From the NCBI GenBank assembly GCA_031315995.1, contig JALDRG010000003.1:62001-126000 (forward strand): 64,000 bases of DNA, written 5' to 3'. Positions 1 through 8,232 of this stretch are shown here, one piece after another. The position numbers and the translations under genes are program-made. The stretch is from Nitrospira sp. (GTDB taxonomy: Bacteria > Nitrospirota > Nitrospiria > Nitrospirales > Nitrospiraceae). Every line of letters begins with the position of its first letter. Position 1 is the stretch's first letter. The notes beneath the pieces were generated by a model. It did not search any database. It saw nothing but the letters and a program-made list of their open reading frames with translations, and was not told the origin of the DNA.

Positions 1-77
1 TGCACGGCATGCCCACACACGTGCTCCATCGGCCGTCGCGTTGACTTTTTCAGAAATCGGGTGTTACCGTCCGCCGG

Positions 78-1004
78 ATGTTGCGCCTGATCGTACTGAC
101 CATTCTGTTCCTGCTTGCGATACCATGCGAGTGGAATTCCACCGCCACTGTTCCCCTTGTCTCTGCTGCCGAACCGCTCAATGTCGTCGTGACCCTTCCC
201 GTGCTGAAAGATTGGGTACAACAGATCGGCGGACCGCATGTGCGCGTCCACTCACTCATGACCGGGTATGAGAGCGAGCATACCTATTCACCGAAACCAA
301 GCGATCTGGTGGTGATTCATAAAGCCGCGCTGCTGTTCGAAGTCGGTGCCGGACTCGAAATATGGGTCTCCTCGCTCGTCAAAAACGCGGGCAACGGATC
401 CTTGCACGTCGTGACCACCTCCAACGATATTGAGCTGATCCAGGATCAGCCCGAACCCGTAGGAACTACACACGCACACCATCATGCGGCGGGTAATCCA
501 CATGTGTGGCTCGACCCAGCTGCCGCAGCCACGATGGTGCAACACATCTCGAACGCCTTGGCTGCGGCCGACCCCGCCCATGCGCCGGACTATGGGACCA
601 ACACCGCAACCTATCTTCAGGCGCTCACGCGCGTCCAGGACGAATCGCTGGCCAGGCTCCGCCCGTTGACCAACCGAACCGTCATCGTCCACCACCCGGC
701 CTGGCCCTATTTTGCCCGACGCTTCGATCTGCGCATCGCCGGGACAATCCTGACGCAACCGGGAGGAGAACCGTCCGCTCGACATCTGCATACCTTGATC
801 GAAACCATTAAGCGAGAACACGTCCGCGTGATTATCTCCGAGGTGCAACTGAATCAGAAGCTTCCAGAGCTCCTTGCACGGGAAACCGGGGCGCGCATCG
901 CCGTGCTGACCACCTTGCCGGGAGGCGTACCGGGAACCGAGACCTACCTCGACATGCTCCGCTATAATGTGCTCCAATTGGCCCAGGCACTTGAGCAGAC
1001 CTAA
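78..1004 (+). CDS. znuA: Metal (Zn/Mn) ABC transporter substrate-binding protein
   Basis: Periplasmic metal-binding protein of the cluster A-I (ZnuA/TroA) family, 308 aa; it would deliver Zn2+ or Mn2+ to the permease encoded downstream. The N-terminus is a hydrophobic signal segment (residues 1-30) ending near VSAAEP. The family pattern is present: NVVVTLPVLKDW at the start of the mature protein, a short His cluster THAHHHAAG (about 134-142), then NPHVWLDP, and later the HHPAWPYF metal-ligand motif and the SEVQ region. The His loop is short compared with typical ZnuA. The ATPase and permease follow on the same strand. TTGACT at 41-46 could be a -35 element but no good -10 follows. Zinc versus manganese specificity cannot be decided from sequence. 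Confidence 0.88.
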   Translation: MLRLIVLTILFLLAIPCEWNSTATVPLVSAAEPLNVVVTLPVLKDWVQQIGGPHVRVHSLMTGYESEHTYSPKPSDLVVIHKAALLFEVGAGLEIWVSSLVKNAGNGSLHVVTTSNDIELIQDQPEPVGTTHAHHHAAGNPHVWLDPAAAATMVQHISNALAAADPAHAPDYGTNTATYLQALTRVQDESLARLRPLTNRTVIVHHPAWPYFARRFDLRIAGTILTQPGGEPSARHLHTLIETIKREHVRVIISEVQLNQKLPELLARETGARIAVLTTLPGGVPGTETYLDMLRYNVLQLAQALEQT

Positions 1005-1063
1005 CCGCCGCAGCCATCCGGACATCGACTGCTCAACCAGCATTTCAACGAACGCCGCCACGC

Positions 1064-1843
1064 ATGACCCATCCCATTATTCGCTTTGACCATGCCACCT
1101 TCGGTTTTCCCGGCATCGTGGCACTGGAAGACATCACCCTGACCATTCCTGAATCGGAGTTCGTCGGCGTGATCGGGCCCAATGGATCCGGCAAAACGAC
1201 CCTCTGCCGTGCCGTGCTCGGCCTGATGGCCCCATTGCGGGGAACACTCCGCGTCCTCGACTGTGCCTGCGAAGAACTCCGCTGCCACCATCGCGCCCTC
1301 ATCGGGTATCTGCCGCAAAAAGGCATGATCGATCGGAACTTTCCCGTCACCGTGCTGGAAGCCGTCATGATGGGACGATACGGCGCGCTCGGTCTCTTTC
1401 GTCGACCCACACAGAAAGATCGGGACATTGCCCGTCAAGCGCTCACTCAGGTCGGCATGGATCACCATCGAGACTCCGCGTTAGGGGCCCTTTCCGGCGG
1501 ACAGCAGCAACGTGTGTTCATCGCGCGGGCACTGGCGCAGCAACCACGGATTCTTCTGCTGGACGAACCGACGACCGGGCTCGACCTCACCGCTCAACAT
1601 AACGTGGTGGAATTGATCCAACAGCTGCATCGAGATCTGAAGCTGACGATCCTCATGATCACCCACGATATCAATATGATTCGGTCTCGGGTGGACCGGT
1701 TGGTCCTTCTCAAGACCAAGCTGTTTGCGGCGGGGCCGCCTCAAGAAGTCTTGAAACCCGATATTCTGAGCCAGGTGTATGGGAAGGAACTGGTCATTAC
1801 CGACAAGGACTTCGTCATCGTGGAAGATTACCACCACCACTGA
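1064..1843 (+). CDS. znuC: Metal ABC transporter ATP-binding protein
   Basis: Cytoplasmic ATPase of the ZnuABC-type importer, 259 aa, normal family length. Walker A GPNGSGKT (about 39-46), the Q-loop in GYLPQKG, signature LSGGQQQR, Walker B ILLLDEPTTGLD and the switch His in MITHD are all intact, so it should be a working ABC ATPase. The protein ends in three histidines (YHHH), which may be incidental. It sits 60 bp downstream of the binding-protein gene and 115 bp upstream of the permease gene, consistent with one transcription unit. Confidence 0.93.
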   Translation: MTHPIIRFDHATFGFPGIVALEDITLTIPESEFVGVIGPNGSGKTTLCRAVLGLMAPLRGTLRVLDCACEELRCHHRALIGYLPQKGMIDRNFPVTVLEAVMMGRYGALGLFRRPTQKDRDIARQALTQVGMDHHRDSALGALSGGQQQRVFIARALAQQPRILLLDEPTTGLDLTAQHNVVELIQQLHRDLKLTILMITHDINMIRSRVDRLVLLKTKLFAAGPPQEVLKPDILSQVYGKELVITDKDFVIVEDYHHH

Positions 1844-1957
1844 AGAAAGTACGATGTGCGGATCTGGTGACGGTCTTGATTCGAGGATCGAGAGGCGCTG
1901 TCGGATCCCTCTTCACCATCACTCATTCACCAGATCGCCACGTCACCACATACCACC

Positions 1958-2779
1958 ATGCTAGAACTTCTCGCATACGATTTCATGCAACGCTCCCTCC
2001 TCGCCGCCGCCCTGGTCGGAGCGGTTTGCTCCGTCATCGGCGTGTTTGTGGTCCTGCGAGGCCTCGCCTTCGCAGGAGCCGGCACGGCCCATGCCGCGTT
2101 CGCCGGTGTCACCCTGGCCTATCTGATCGGCCTCCCACCCCTCAGTCTCGCAATTGTGTTCGGCCTGGCCACGGTCTGGATCACCGGCTGGGTCGAGGAA
2201 AAGGGCCGCATGAAACTGGACGTGTCCATCGGCATCCTCTACACCGCGACCATGGCGCTCGCCATTCTCTTTCTGGGCCTCATGAAAACGTACAATCCGG
2301 AGGTATACGGCTACCTATTCGGCAGTGTGCTGTCCGTCACGACGGAAGAGCTCATGACCATCGGCGGGCTAAGCGTGGTGGTGTTGGGGACGATCCTCCT
2401 GCTCTCGAAGGAACTGTATTTTATCGCCTTCGACCAAGAAATGGCGGCGGCCTCCGGCGTCCCCGCGCGACAAATTTTCTATCTGCTACTTACGCTCGTA
2501 GCGCTCACCGTGGTGATTGCACTGAAAACCGTCGGGGCCATTCTCGTGTTCGCGATGATTCTGATCCCGGCCTCTACGGCGTACCAGCTCACACACAGCC
2601 TGACCCAGATGACCCTCTACTCCATGCTCATCGGCGTCTTCTGCGCCGTGAGCGGCGTGCTGCTCTCCTATGCCTTTGATCTGCCGTCCGGTCCGTCGAT
2701 TGTCCTGCTGGCGACCAGCCTCTTCTTTCTCGCGGTCTGCTGTTCGCCCAAACGGTTGCATCGAATTCAGCGGGCGTAG
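1958..2779 (+). CDS. znuB: Metal ABC transporter permease (ZnuB/ABC-3 family)
   Basis: Inner-membrane permease, 273 aa, of the ABC-3 family that carries Zn2+, Mn2+ or Fe2+. It begins MLELLAYDFMQRSLLAAALVG and shows about eight hydrophobic helices, with the family hallmarks GTAHAAFAGV near residues 40-50 and KTVGAILVFAMILIPA near 190-205. It completes the three-gene importer. The 114 bp between znuC and this gene contain no convincing ORF. A short palindrome GACAAGCACTTGTC at 2810-2823 follows the gene but has no T-run, so it is a weak terminator candidate. Confidence 0.92.
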   Translation: MLELLAYDFMQRSLLAAALVGAVCSVIGVFVVLRGLAFAGAGTAHAAFAGVTLAYLIGLPPLSLAIVFGLATVWITGWVEEKGRMKLDVSIGILYTATMALAILFLGLMKTYNPEVYGYLFGSVLSVTTEELMTIGGLSVVVLGTILLLSKELYFIAFDQEMAAASGVPARQIFYLLLTLVALTVVIALKTVGAILVFAMILIPASTAYQLTHSLTQMTLYSMLIGVFCAVSGVLLSYAFDLPSGPSIVLLATSLFFLAVCCSPKRLHRIQRA

Positions 2780-2876
2780 AAGAGACTTGCCAAACCAGAT
2801 TCCTGACAGGACAAGCACTTGTCGACGGGGCTCGGATGATTGCAGGAGAGGGAAACAGCGCGCGCGGAGGGGATAT

Positions 2877-3317
2877 TTACAGTTGCGATCCCAGCTTCTT
2901 TCGAGACCAGACCATGCCGGTCTGCTCTTTCGCACTGAACCCGAGCCGTTCATAAAACCCGGGCATGCGCGTGCAGAGCCAGACGAGTTCGACTTGCTGA
3001 AGGGTGGGATGATCGAGTATCCGTCGAACAATCTCGGTGCCGATGTGTTGCCCCTGATACTCGCGATCGACGATCACGTCCCAAATCGAAGCCCGGAATA
3101 CATAATCGGTCAACACGCGGCCAAAACCGACCAGGCGAGGACCGTCCCAGGCCGAAATGACCAGGTCCGTCTTCGCCAGCATCGCCTGAGTCTGCTCGAG
3201 CGCGCGCTGCTTGGCCCAAGGGGCCTGCCGGTATAAATGAATCAGTTGTGCAGCGTCGAAATCGTTGCGGTCTGAAAATGTGATGGGGTGCTTGTCGGTC
3301 TTGAGAGCGGGAGGCAT
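2877..3317 (-). CDS. GNAT-family N-acetyltransferase
   Basis: 146-aa single-domain protein of the GNAT fold, predicted to transfer an acetyl group from acetyl-CoA to an amine; the substrate is unknown. The acetyl-CoA binding motif is visible as REYQGQHIGTEIVRRIL (about 88-104), preceded by the strand FRASIWDVIVD and followed by the C-terminal FYERLGFSAKE strand-helix unit common in GNATs. It converges with znuB and diverges from the small zinc-ribbon gene at 3381. Nothing nearby suggests a substrate. Confidence 0.85.
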   Translation of the reverse strand: MPPALKTDKHPITFSDRNDFDAAQLIHLYRQAPWAKQRALEQTQAMLAKTDLVISAWDGPRLVGFGRVLTDYVFRASIWDVIVDREYQGQHIGTEIVRRILDHPTLQQVELVWLCTRMPGFYERLGFSAKEQTGMVWSRKKLGSQL

Positions 3318-3380
3318 CTTGTACTAAATTAATCCCTCCGAGCGGGGTGAGTCGGTTAACCGTAGTGTAAGGGGAAGACC

Positions 3381-3560
3381 ATGGGAACGCAAGTGCGAAG
3401 CTGTCCGAAGTGTTTTCAATTGATGTGGCTGAAGCAGGATCACTATGACGTCCTCGACGAAGAAACGGTCCGCGCGAAATGTCCGCACTGTGGATCGACC
3501 GTCCGTTTCCAGCTGGTGACCGCCGGCGACAATGCTGCCGGGCCGAAGATGGGACATTAG
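3381..3560 (+). CDS. Small double-CxxC zinc-ribbon protein (59 aa)
   Basis: A 59-codon ORF starting ATG at 3381 after a purine-rich AAGGGGAAG ribosome-binding site. It encodes a compact zinc ribbon: SCPKCF near residues 8-12 and AKCPHCGS near 33-40, giving two CxxC knuckles about 21 residues apart. A folded one-zinc domain of this size is typical of small nucleic-acid or protein-binding ribbons. The function is unknown. The palindromic sequence CGGTTAACCGTAG lies at 3353-3365 just upstream. The two well-spaced CxxC pairs and the ribosome-binding site support a real gene despite its size. Confidence 0.75.
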   Translation: MGTQVRSCPKCFQLMWLKQDHYDVLDEETVRAKCPHCGSTVRFQLVTAGDNAAGPKMGH

Positions 3561-3618
3561 CGTTTCGCGCTATGTTCAATGAAGGATGATGCTCAATTGA
3601 ACATGGTCCCTACGGATA

Positions 3619-4041
3619 TCACATGCCCCGCCCTGCACCCTCCAACTCCGGCTGACTGCCTGGCAAGATCTTGACCAGCGCCGCACGATACTCACCCATT
3701 CGTTTCTCATCGGCCGGACCGACTTTGATTTCCTTATCCCGATGCATGCGCTCCACCTGATCAAGGACGGCCAGAAGCGGCTGGACAACGCCCAGCACAT
3801 TGCCGACCTCAAAGGCTTCGAGTGACTCGATCAGGTAATCCTGCAGGCTCTTGAACGGAGAGCGGCCGCTTTGTTCCCGAAATCGCAGGAGGGCCTGTTC
3901 GAAGACTTCCACCGCTTCAGGTTTTGGTTTGATCCCGGTCGGCACCGACGCGAGATGCACTACCGCCGGCAATTTTGAAGCATATCCCTTGAGCTGCGCT
4001 ATCAGCTCACCGATCCGATCGAGCACGGCACTGGTTTCCAT
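3619..4041 (-). CDS. Hypothetical alpha-helical protein
   Basis: 140-aa soluble protein with no recognised family. The sequence looks largely helical, with leucine-rich heptads at the N-terminus (VLDRIGELIAQLKGYASKL) and a central amphipathic stretch (LQDYLIESLEAFEVG). No signal peptide, membrane helix or metal-binding motif is seen. It lies alone between the zinc-ribbon gene and an RluD-type synthase on the same strand, 78 bp downstream of the latter's stop. Normal composition and length support coding; no function can be assigned. Confidence 0.7.
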   Translation of the reverse strand: METSAVLDRIGELIAQLKGYASKLPAVVHLASVPTGIKPKPEAVEVFEQALLRFREQSGRSPFKSLQDYLIESLEAFEVGNVLGVVQPLLAVLDQVERMHRDKEIKVGPADEKRMGEYRAALVKILPGSQPELEGAGRGM

Positions 4042-4119
4042 CGTTCATCACTCCTCACTCTCGCCGACCGTTACCGTCGGCATCCTCGTCAATCTGATTC
4101 AGGTGAACGCCCGGCAATT

Positions 4120-5076
4120 TCAATGAGCAGCGGCGGCGCGAAGAAGTTCCTGCACTTGCTCCATATCGGGCGGACAGGGTACATCGAACTCATGGTACTC
4201 CCCTCCGGTGGGATGCGTAAATCCCAGCGTGCGCGCATGCAGCATCACGCGGGGAATCGGTATCCCCGCAACCAACATCACTTTTGACCCGCCGTATGTC
4301 TTATCCCCGAGGATGGGATGGTCGATCGAGGTTAAATGAACGCGCAACTGATGGGTTCGTCCGGTCCTGGGGCACAGGCGGACATGCGCCGCGATTTTTC
4401 CATACCGCTCAGTGATCTGATAATGGGTCGACGAGGGTTTCGGTTTGGTGGTCCGGGCCGAAAACTTTTTTCGCTCTTTGGTGTCACGCCCGATCGCTAG
4501 TTCGATGAGGCCATGTCCCTTTTTCGGCACGCCCCACATCAGGGCTTCATACACCCTGGTGATCGTATGCAGCTTGAACTGGGCTGCCAGAGCGCGATGC
4601 GCCTGGTCTGTCTTGGCGATCACCATCACCCCGGACGTTTCCTTGTCCAGCCGGTGGACAAGGCCGGGACGCTCCTTGCCCCCGATGTGCGATGGAGTGA
4701 CTCCCGATGTCGCAAAGTGATGCAGCAGTGCATTCACCAATGTTCCGGACCAATTTCCCGGCGCCGGATGAACGACGAGACCTGCCGGTTTATGGAGCAC
4801 CAATAAATCTGAATCTTCGTGGAGGATGTCAAATGAGATGGCCTCGGGCTTGAGATCAAGCGGCTCAGGCCGTGGCACCTCCAGTCTGATGCGATCCCCT
4901 GGCTTGATTTTTTGGCTCGGCCGGACTGTTTGGCCATTGATCTGGATGCGTCCCTCCCCGATCAATCGCTGTAGGGCCGAGCGGGAAAAGGTCGGGTCGC
5001 GGTTGGCAAGGAAAACGTCGATCCGCTTGGATGATTCTCCTCCGGTCACGACAAATTCAACCGGAGTGGTGGTCAC
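4120..5076 (-). CDS. rluD: RluD-type 23S rRNA pseudouridine synthase (copy 1)
   Basis: Pseudouridine synthase of the RluA/RluD family, about 318 aa, which isomerises uridines in 23S rRNA. An S4 RNA-binding domain is N-terminal (KRIDVFLANRD through INGQTVRPSQKIKPGD). The catalytic motif GLVHRLDKETSGVMV contains the active Asp, and RTHQLRVH lies further on. I place the start at a GTG (5076) preceded by an AAGGTG ribosome-binding site 8 nt upstream; an in-frame extension to 5181 has poor composition. A close paralogue lies 0.9 kb away at 6008-6985, so the exact target (RluD, RluA or RluC sites) is uncertain. Confidence 0.9.
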   Translation of the reverse strand: MTTTPVEFVVTGGESSKRIDVFLANRDPTFSRSALQRLIGEGRIQINGQTVRPSQKIKPGDRIRLEVPRPEPLDLKPEAISFDILHEDSDLLVLHKPAGLVVHPAPGNWSGTLVNALLHHFATSGVTPSHIGGKERPGLVHRLDKETSGVMVIAKTDQAHRALAAQFKLHTITRVYEALMWGVPKKGHGLIELAIGRDTKERKKFSARTTKPKPSSTHYQITERYGKIAAHVRLCPRTGRTHQLRVHLTSIDHPILGDKTYGGSKVMLVAGIPIPRVMLHARTLGFTHPTGGEYHEFDVPCPPDMEQVQELLRAAAAH

Positions 5077-5178
5077 CCTATTCACCTTGGGACTGCCTGA
5101 AGTAGACCGCCATGCGACCGCATAGGCTGCCACACGGGGCAGGCAAAAACAAGATACTCGCCACCTCTCCCCGTTCTG

Positions 5179-5267
5179 CACATGTCACACACATGTCGTC
5201 CACAATTCATCCACATGTCGGCATGGATACGCAGATTGCTCATCGCCAGGTCGAACACGTGTTCGAC
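5179..5267. promoter_or_regulatory. Clustered octamer repeats, DnaA-box-like 9-mers and an 18-bp palindrome
   Basis: In the gap between the first rluD-type gene and the PilZ gene the octamer CACATGTC occurs three times, at 5179-5186, 5190-5197 and 5212-5219, spaced 11 and 22 bp apart, i.e. on one face of the helix. Interleaved are TCGTCCACA (5196-5204) and TCATCCACA (5207-5215), which differ from the DnaA box TTATCCACA by two and one bases. A perfect 18-bp palindrome GTCGAACACGTGTTCGAC lies at 5250-5267. A perfect TTATCCACA occurs at 5479-5487, inside the following gene. The arrangement looks like a protein-binding array; which protein binds is unknown. Confidence 0.45.
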
Positions 5268-5435
5268 TGTTCATTTCTGTCATGGCTGCGGTCAATTTGA
5301 CAGCACGATTCTGCGCACTCTCCTGTTGGCATACCATCACGGATTTGCATCAAGGTAAATATTCATGCTCTTAGCGCAACGACTATTCGACCTTCTACGG
5401 GCACCTGAATTGCTTCTCTATGAGGAGAGTTTGAC

Positions 5436-5951
5436 ATGACACGATTGGGAGGTTGTGACAATTCCATGGCTGCTAATTTTATCCACAGAATCCTCAGGTC
5501 GCTACAGAGCTCTCCCGCTGTGCCCCCAACCATTCGGCACTCTGCTGTGGAGAACCAAAGCGAACCGCCGATGCCGATTCCCGCACGTGATCGCCGCATC
5601 GATGCACGGTTCGCCGTCAGAACTCCCTGCATCTATGAGCTGGTGGAGGGAAAAGGGCATGAGGCGTCCACCATCCTCGGAAAGGCCCATTCGCTGAACG
5701 TCAGCTCAGACGGCGTCCTCCTCTTGCTTGACCAGAAACCTCAGAACAGACAGTTGTTGAGCATTCAAAATCCGTCCCTTCAACGGCAACGTTCATTGAC
5801 CCTGTTCGAAGTACGCTGGGCCATGCCCCTCCCGGTTGGAATGACCCAGCCCCGCTATCTAGTCGGTTGCCGTCTGACGTTTGGACGGTTCCCGTACTTC
5901 CTTGTCCAACGGCAGCACTTGGACCGTGATATTTCCGGGTTCTCCCTATAA
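5436..5951 (+). CDS. PilZ-like domain protein
   Basis: 171-aa cytoplasmic protein with features of a PilZ domain, the c-di-GMP receptor fold. RRIDARF (about 52-58) fits the RxxxR part of the ligand motif and LNVSSDG (about 86-92) fits the (D/N)xSxxG part. The rest would form the beta-barrel. The first 45 residues are polar and have no recognised fold. ATG 5436 follows a GGAG box 8 nt upstream, which decides this start. No diguanylate cyclase is adjacent. Whether c-di-GMP binds is inference from the two short motifs; the domain is somewhat divergent. Confidence 0.65.
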   Translation: MTRLGGCDNSMAANFIHRILRSLQSSPAVPPTIRHSAVENQSEPPMPIPARDRRIDARFAVRTPCIYELVEGKGHEASTILGKAHSLNVSSDGVLLLLDQKPQNRQLLSIQNPSLQRQRSLTLFEVRWAMPLPVGMTQPRYLVGCRLTFGRFPYFLVQRQHLDRDISGFSL

Positions 5952-6007
5952 CGGTCCGTTTCGACTGCCTTAAACACGAATCCTCGCAGCCAGGCGGGTA
6001 GGCGCAT

Positions 6008-6985
6008 TCAGGGAATACCGAGCAGGCGTGACACGCCATCTCTGGCAATACTCTCTTTTTCGCCGGACAGGGCCGAACGTAGTCGCTGATGCAGAGCGCA
6101 GAAATCTGACGGAGGTGAGACCGCAAACTCGCAATAGGCTTCAGTCATGGGATGGGAGAACCCGAGTGTTCGCGCATGCAGCATCACACGAGGAATCTGA
6201 GACCCATCCGCCGTGCAGATGGTGGCTCCTCCATAGGCGGGATCTCCCATAATGGGCGAGCCGATCGCCTGAAGATGCGCCCGTATTTGATGCGTGCGCC
6301 CCGTGTGAGGCCGCAGCAACACATGGGCCGCCAGGGCACCGAATGATTCTTCGACCGCATACTCCGTGATCGACGCTTTAGGGTGAAGCGTTTCCATTGA
6401 GGTCCGTTTGGGGTTCTGTCGATCGGGTCCGATCCCAATCTCGATACGGCCGTCGAGTTGCGTCGGAACGCCACAGACAAGCGCCTCATACCGACGGACG
6501 ATCGAATGGCCTTCAAACTGTACCGCAAGCCGACGATGTGCCTCCGCCGTCTTCGCCACGACCATCACACCTGAGGTGTCTTTGTCCAGGCGATGGACAA
6601 ATCCAGGAGTGGCTATCTCTCCGGCCTGAACACCATGGTGGAGGAGCGCGTTGAGCAGGGTGTCCGACCAGTGACCCGGACCCGGATGGGCCACGACACC
6701 AGCAGGTTTGTTGAGAACCAGACAGGCAGCATCTTCAAAAAGGATCTCCAGCGGCCTAGGTTCCCCATCCACCAGCAGCGGCGCAGGCTTGGGACTGTCG
6801 AATTTGATGACGTCACCCGGCTTGATTCGCTGACTCGGTCTGGCAAGTTGATCGTTGACCCGCACCCATCCTGCCGTGATCATGCGTTGCAAGGCGGCAC
6901 GAGACAACCTTGGTTCTTGGTGTACGAGAAACACATCCAGGCGTTTTGGCTGCTCTCCGGCTGAAATGACAAACTCTGTTTGCAT
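6008..6985 (-). CDS. RluD-type pseudouridine synthase (copy 2)
   Basis: Second RluA/RluD-family pseudouridine synthase, 325 aa. It has an N-terminal S4 domain (KRLDVFLVHQE through VNDQLARPSQRIKPGD), the catalytic GFVHRLDKDTSGVMVV motif and the RTHQIRAHLQ motif, all intact. It matches copy 1 (4120-5076) through domain order and most motifs, so the two are paralogues or one was acquired. Both are on the minus strand, separated only by the plus-strand PilZ gene. The C-terminal 40 residues beyond the catalytic domain (ALHQRLRSALSG onward) are longer than in copy 1. Confidence 0.88.
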   Translation of the reverse strand: MQTEFVISAGEQPKRLDVFLVHQEPRLSRAALQRMITAGWVRVNDQLARPSQRIKPGDVIKFDSPKPAPLLVDGEPRPLEILFEDAACLVLNKPAGVVAHPGPGHWSDTLLNALLHHGVQAGEIATPGFVHRLDKDTSGVMVVAKTAEAHRRLAVQFEGHSIVRRYEALVCGVPTQLDGRIEIGIGPDRQNPKRTSMETLHPKASITEYAVEESFGALAAHVLLRPHTGRTHQIRAHLQAIGSPIMGDPAYGGATICTADGSQIPRVMLHARTLGFSHPMTEAYCEFAVSPPSDFCALHQRLRSALSGEKESIARDGVSRLLGIP

Positions 6986-6997
6986 GGCCGCATTACG

Positions 6998-7250
6998 CTA
7001 CGGCAGCGTCTCAAGCGAATGCAATCGAAGACGTTCGTCCGCTGGCCTTCCGATGACGATCGACAGATGTGGGCAGGGACCAAGCCCTCGGCTGATACCA
7101 GGCAACTCGATATGGATTCCGTCCGGCACAACTGGAGCGATCCGCTATCAGCCCGGTGACGACCAGCCGATCATTTGCGATCTCCAGACCGTTCACCAGT
7201 CGCGGCGGAAAAAGTCGGCACAGTTGGCATTGGACAACTCCCACACTCAA
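6998..7250 (-). pseudogene. Possible frameshifted ORF upstream of the second rluD-type gene
   Basis: On the minus strand two reading frames look protein-like but do not connect. One runs from 7250 (a TTG codon) through LVNGLEIANDRLVVTGLIADRS. The +1 frame then continues as VVPDGIHIELPGISRG and PHLSIVIGRPADERL, ending at a TAG at 6998-7000, 12 nt before the rluD-type start. A single frameshift near 7140 would join them into one protein of about 80 aa in the position of an operon partner. It may be a decayed gene, a sequencing error or chance. No family was recognised. Confidence 0.25.
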
Positions 7251-7562
7251 GAGTAGGATAAAACATCGTATGATCCTGTGGGCACGCTGGTTCGTACGGG
7301 TAAGGAGCTGGGGCTATGCCTTCGGTGCCTTCCCACGGCCGGTTGTTTCTCTGGAGGGCCGCCAATAGGGCCAGCATCCTGGTTCACCCTTCCACCTCTT
7401 CGACACCACTCGATTTATTCTCCTGGTCTATTCGGCAATCGAACTTTTTCGCCTCCCCATTGCGCCGAGAACCCATGTTCCCGAACTGCATCGTGCAACC
7501 CATCCGCTCACGCGGTGCGTCGGCCAGTCCGACTCACCCGTGCGCACAACAAGGAGGCCTCT

Positions 7563-8159
7563 ATGACATCCTCCACCACATTACTGCGGGTCGCGACCTT
7601 GACGGGATTCGCCTTGGTCGGCACTATGGCGCTGGGGCCGACTCACGCTCGATCGCAGAACGCTCCAATCACCTTGCCGATCGAAACGGTAGCCAACTAT
7701 ATTCATGCCGTAATTGAAGCGGACCGGGATGTGTATACCAGACATGTCGTCGAGCGCCTACAAACAAAGGGTGTGGTCGTAGCATCGGAAAACTGGGAGC
7801 AGAAGAATACGTTGCCCTTACCGGCCCAGTTCCTGATGGAATCGGGACGATATATCGCCAAGAAGGGACTGGGAATCCAATACCGGCTGATCAGCCTGTG
7901 GCCGATCAACAAGCGCAATGGCGCCGCGAATGAGCTTGAAAAGTCCGGTCTCGGTACTATCTTGACTCAACCCGATCGTCCGCATACCGGCTTCATGAAG
8001 GTCGGGGAAACGCGCTACTTTCAGGCCGTGTACGCCGACCTCGCTTCAACCCAGGCTTGCCTCGGCTGTCACAATGCCCACCCCGACAGCCCAAAACGTG
8101 ATTTCAAGCTCAATGATGTCATGGGTGCGATCGTGATTACGATTCCTGTCGGACCATAG
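7563..8159 (+). CDS. Periplasmic DUF3365/Tll0287-like c-type heme protein
   Basis: 198-aa exported protein. An ideal AAGGAGG box six nucleotides before ATG 7563 fixes the start. Residues 1-30 form a signal peptide ending near THARSQ. The rest fits the Tll0287-like (DUF3365) sensor-type domain, with LISLWPINKRNG in the middle. A single heme-c attachment motif CLGCH lies at about 166-170, followed by NAHPDSPKRDFKLNDVMGA, which is characteristic of the family. The Cys pair should covalently bind heme after export. Such proteins act alone or as sensory modules in redox signalling; the role here is unknown and no kinase is adjacent. Confidence 0.83.
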   Translation: MTSSTTLLRVATLTGFALVGTMALGPTHARSQNAPITLPIETVANYIHAVIEADRDVYTRHVVERLQTKGVVVASENWEQKNTLPLPAQFLMESGRYIAKKGLGIQYRLISLWPINKRNGAANELEKSGLGTILTQPDRPHTGFMKVGETRYFQAVYADLASTQACLGCHNAHPDSPKRDFKLNDVMGAIVITIPVGP

Positions 8160-8203
8160 CGTCCTGCGCCTTCTCAGGTTGGCGTAACATAGCCCATGAG
8201 CCT

Positions 8204-8232
8204 ACCGGCAGGACTTACCACGTCCTGCCGGT
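8204..8232 (+). terminator. GC-rich inverted repeat after the DUF3365 gene
   Basis: Perfect 11-bp inverted repeat ACCGGCAGGAC / GTCCTGCCGGT (8204-8214 and 8222-8232) with a 7-nt loop, 45 bp after the stop of the heme-protein gene. There is no T-run behind it on either strand, so it is a stable hairpin that could stop or stabilise the transcript rather than a textbook intrinsic terminator. Confidence 0.5.

Noticed and set aside
288..1061. 257-aa open frame on the minus strand across znuA
   Set aside because: It is the antisense of a clearly recognisable gene, has no ribosome-binding site and no family resemblance; long antisense frames are common at this G+C.
1867..2679. 270-aa plus-strand frame overlapping znuB
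   Set aside because: Arg/His/Pro-rich out-of-frame reading of the znuB region; the znuB frame has the family motifs.
5182..5300. 62-codon plus-strand frame in the repeat array upstream of the PilZ gene
   Set aside because: It is made of the repeats and palindrome, has no ribosome-binding site and encodes a His-rich sequence with no relation to known proteins.
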